Below are positions 36,401 to 37,264 of a stretch of 37,264 nucleotides of DNA, in pieces. Source of the DNA: Rhodanobacteraceae bacterium (lineage in GTDB: Bacteria > Acidobacteriota > Terriglobia > Terriglobales > Acidobacteriaceae); contig JANXWZ010000038.1 of the NCBI GenBank assembly GCA_025350865.1, forward strand, positions 1 through 37,264, written 5' to 3'. The position numbers and the translations under genes are program-made. Under the pieces are notes generated by a model that did not search any database, was not told where the DNA came from, and was given only the letters and a program-made list of their open reading frames with translations. Within the stretch, counting starts at the first letter, position 1. The number at the start of each line of letters is the position of its first letter.

Positions 36401-36619
36401 TTCGCAACCGGCCCGGGCTCCGAGATTCAGCGTCCGCTGGCGATCGTAGTCATCGGCGGCCTGGTCAGCTCTACCGCGCTCACCCTACTCCTGGTACCCG
36501 TCCTTTACGCCTTCTTCGAGGGCTCCGGCAAAGTACAGCGCCACGACCACGACGAACACGAAGACTCGGAGCCAGTCTCCGAGCGCACGCGCAAGTTAGC
36601 GGAGTTTTCCCACAACTAG
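33422..36619 (+). CDS. Heavy-metal efflux RND pump (CzcA/CusA family, HME type)
   Basis: A 1065-residue inner-membrane RND transporter with twelve helices and two large periplasmic loops. HME-type features are VDAFPDVANVQVQI near the start and the helix-4 relay AIGLMVDGSVVVVEN with D412 and E419. The Asp that opens the DFG motif of CzcA-type zinc/cobalt/cadmium pumps is replaced by Ala (A406), as in the AIG type of CusA. Yet the cleft positions that hold Met in CusA are mostly not Met (for example GTLSPNADRVPN), and MVSGVRADVAVMLYGDDLD is CzcA-like. The cytosolic C-terminus carries a His/acid cluster, RHDHDEHED. The metal therefore cannot be named from sequence. Confidence 0.94.
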   Translation: MLQSIISSALRHRSILVVVAIAMIGFGINAAFHLSVDAFPDVANVQVQIAAEAPGKSPEEVERFVTIPLEIAMTGLPGMTDMRSLNKPGLSLITLVFDDASNLYLERQMVSERLAEVREHMPEGVTPVLGPITNALGEVYQYTLEAPGDDKRTLSREELIERRTIQDWAVRPLLRSIAGVAEINSTGGFVKQYSVRVDPAKLLYYNLNILDVRNALARNNANAGGGILPEHAEQYLIRSVGLVRTLDDIRSIVLKESGGTPVYIRDVGTVLIDAEVRQGAMIKNGHSEAVGGVVLMRSGGNAKAIVGTVKQRVAEINERNMIPGGLKIVPYYDRSELVDAAIHTVTEVLGEGVIFVVIVLVLFLGDIRSSLIVSATLVLTPLLTFLVMNQIGLSANLMSLGGLAIAIGLMVDGSVVVVENVFTKLSHARHASSAKLSAGHKLNIVRTAVFEVATPVVFGVAIIILVFLPLMTLEGMEGKMFAPLAYTIAIALAISLLLSLTLSPVLSSYLLKGGSEEDTRLVRWLRRPYDAVFKWAMSHRIASVATVVALFVFALCLFPFLGTAFIPEMQEGTLSPNADRVPNISLEESLKMEMAMQKSMLQVPGVESVVSRVGRGESPADPAGPNEADVIASLTPFDKRPRGMTQDKMAEQMRAKLASIPGINLVMSQPISDRVDEMVSGVRADVAVMLYGDDLDVLVAKANQIAKVASGLQGTQDTRVDRVGGQQYLTITINRAAVARYGINAADVNDMLEIAIAGKQATDIYEGERRFQAVVRLPPHLRDSVEDIRDLQINSPDGPRVPLRELADIRVVEGPALINRSMGKRRIVVGVNVQGRDLGGFVAELQSKVGQQVPLPPGYFIEWGGQFHNMERALNHLMIIVPLTIAAIFFLLFVLFKSVRFAALIITVLPLASIGGVLGLFLTGEYLSVPASVGFIALWGIAVLNGVVLVSYIRKLREDGMSQAEAVRMGAQLRFRPVMMTATVAAFGLVPFLFATGPGSEIQRPLAIVVIGGLVSSTALTLLLVPVLYAFFEGSGKVQRHDHDEHEDSEPVSERTRKLAEFSHN

Positions 36620-36656
36620 AGCGACTCGCGGGCGAAGCCAGAATCTCCGTAGAAAC

Positions 36657-36682
36657 AAAAAGGCGGCTCCCCTTGGGGCCGC
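36657..36682 (-). terminator. Rho-independent terminator after the degenerate tRNA
   Basis: Minus strand GCGGCCCC pairs with GGGGAGCCGC (one bulged A) around AA and is followed by CTTTTTG. It lies 16 bases after the CCA end of the tRNA-like sequence, so that strand is or was transcribed. On the plus strand it has no T run, so it serves the efflux operon poorly. Confidence 0.72.
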
Positions 36683-36697
36683 TGGCGATTGAAATGA

Positions 36698-36768
36698 TGG
36701 AGGCGCGCGTGGGGATCGAACCTGCGCATAAAGGTTTTGCAGACCCGCCTCACCTGCCACTTGCCTCC
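36698..36768 (-). pseudogene. Degenerate tRNA-Cys(GCA)
   Basis: The 3' half is clearly tRNA: anticodon loop CTGCAAA (GCA, T33, A37), GGTTCGATCC T-loop and an encoded GCGCGCC-T-CCA end. The rest is damaged. The T stem GCAGG/CCCAC has two mismatches, the anticodon stem CGGGT/ACCTT has one mismatch and one wobble, no D arm folds, and nothing at the 5' end pairs with GCGCGCC. The plus-strand translation gives a variant (ARVGIEPAHKGFAD) of a spurious protein often called across tRNA-Cys genes. It may be a dead gene or a 3' copy left by an integrating element. Confidence 0.55.
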
Positions 36769-37264
36769 ATTGAGGTCTCGCTTCGCATGATCGGGATCTG
36801 GCAGGCGGAAGACGATCTTCCACCCACGTGCTTCTTGGTCCTTGTGGGCATACGCGCGGCCTCCTCAGCTGCGAAGATGCCAAACAATTTATGCACCTGC
36901 CTTCCGAGTTAACACGACTGGTCTGGACGAGTGCGCAGGCGATTTACCGTCAAGGAAGCCAGATATCTTCGAGAGGTGCGGCCATCGAGATCAATTCAAG
37001 GTCGGAACAAAGACTTACTACCGTCAACAGCCGCAGGGCTGGGAAGGTGAAATGGAACCACCGTACCCTTGGCTGCTTCGCTTTCGATAGCAATGTCGCC
37101 AAGGTAAAGCTCGGCGAACCACTTCGCTATCGACGTTCAGGACAGGTTGCAATAGATGGAGCCGGTCTTTTATGCTCTCGGGCGTCGACTTGCAAACTGG
37201 CGCGCTGATCGGATCGCAGAACGCTCACAGCTACCTGCAAATATAGGCGTACGAAAAATGGCGA
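36769..37264. other. Gene-poor tail of the window
   Basis: No convincing gene was found. Frames are short, overlap in both directions and lack ribosome binding sites. One minus-strand segment, 36825-36781, reads GWKIVFRLPDPDHAK, which recalls the N-terminus of tyrosine recombinases common in acidobacteria, but stops lie close upstream and it runs into the tRNA-like sequence. The stretch may be the decayed edge of an integrated element or an intergenic region cut by the window end. Confidence 0.4.

Noticed and set aside
36603..36912. Plus-strand protein reading MMEARVGIEPAHKGFAD around 36694-36745
   Set aside because: This is the translation of a tRNA-Cys-like sequence on the other strand, a common spurious protein, not a gene.

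Overview
The window (about 60% GC by eye) looks like chromosome from an acidobacterium of the Terriglobus/Granulicella/Edaphobacter type. This is inferred from protein style: a DUF1015 gene, an amidase-GerMN-MurI operon, an NHL-repeat lipoprotein, a twin-domain M16 peptidase and futalosine-route menaquinone genes. No rRNA gene, intact insertion sequence, CRISPR array or prophage was seen.

Layout. 1-6.4 kb (+): DUF1015 protein; a coupled cell-wall operon (secreted amidase, GerMN protein, glutamate racemase MurI); EVE-domain protein; enoyl-ACP reductase FabI; DUF2314 protein; DinB-like protein. 6.5-12.8 kb (-): secreted amidohydrolase; a seven-repeat NHL propeller lipoprotein whose signal peptide is one base out of frame; a 939-residue M16 peptidase. 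12.9-17.9 kb: NUP-family secreted protein and SRAP protein (+), MqnC-like radical SAM enzyme and UbiA-type prenyltransferase (-), GT87-like membrane protein (+). 17.9-24.6 kb (-): a tight five-gene operon kdgD-gudP-gudD-KGSADH-garD that imports D-glucarate and galactarate and converts both to 2-oxoglutarate. 24.7-25.2 kb: a decayed gene and a perfect 17-bp terminator stem. 25.2-28.0 kb: a thiol-redox and ECF sigma group (DUF1223, peroxiredoxin, sigma factor, zinc anti-sigma) and a small membrane protein. 28.1-36.6 kb: an NtrC-type two-component system facing a tripartite heavy-metal RND efflux operon. 36.6-37.3 kb: a terminator, a degenerate tRNA-Cys and gene-poor DNA that may be the edge of an old integrated element.

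The strongest unusual signal is the 184-bp gap between the histidine kinase and the efflux operon. Two 16-bp dyads (TGWCCCA-type half sites), 30 bp apart centre to centre, sit exactly midway between two outward-facing sigma-54 -24/-12 elements. Each promoter therefore sees the dyads at about -76 and -106. The response regulator carries the GAFTGA loop that contacts sigma-54. This predicts one shared enhancer driving both the efflux pump and its own sensor-regulator pair, comparable in logic to E. coli ZraSR/zraP but with an RND pump as target.

Other points: three convergent gene pairs each share the same CTAA stop overlap; a one-base lesion falls exactly in a lipobox; and the predicted pump start site leaves almost no mRNA leader.
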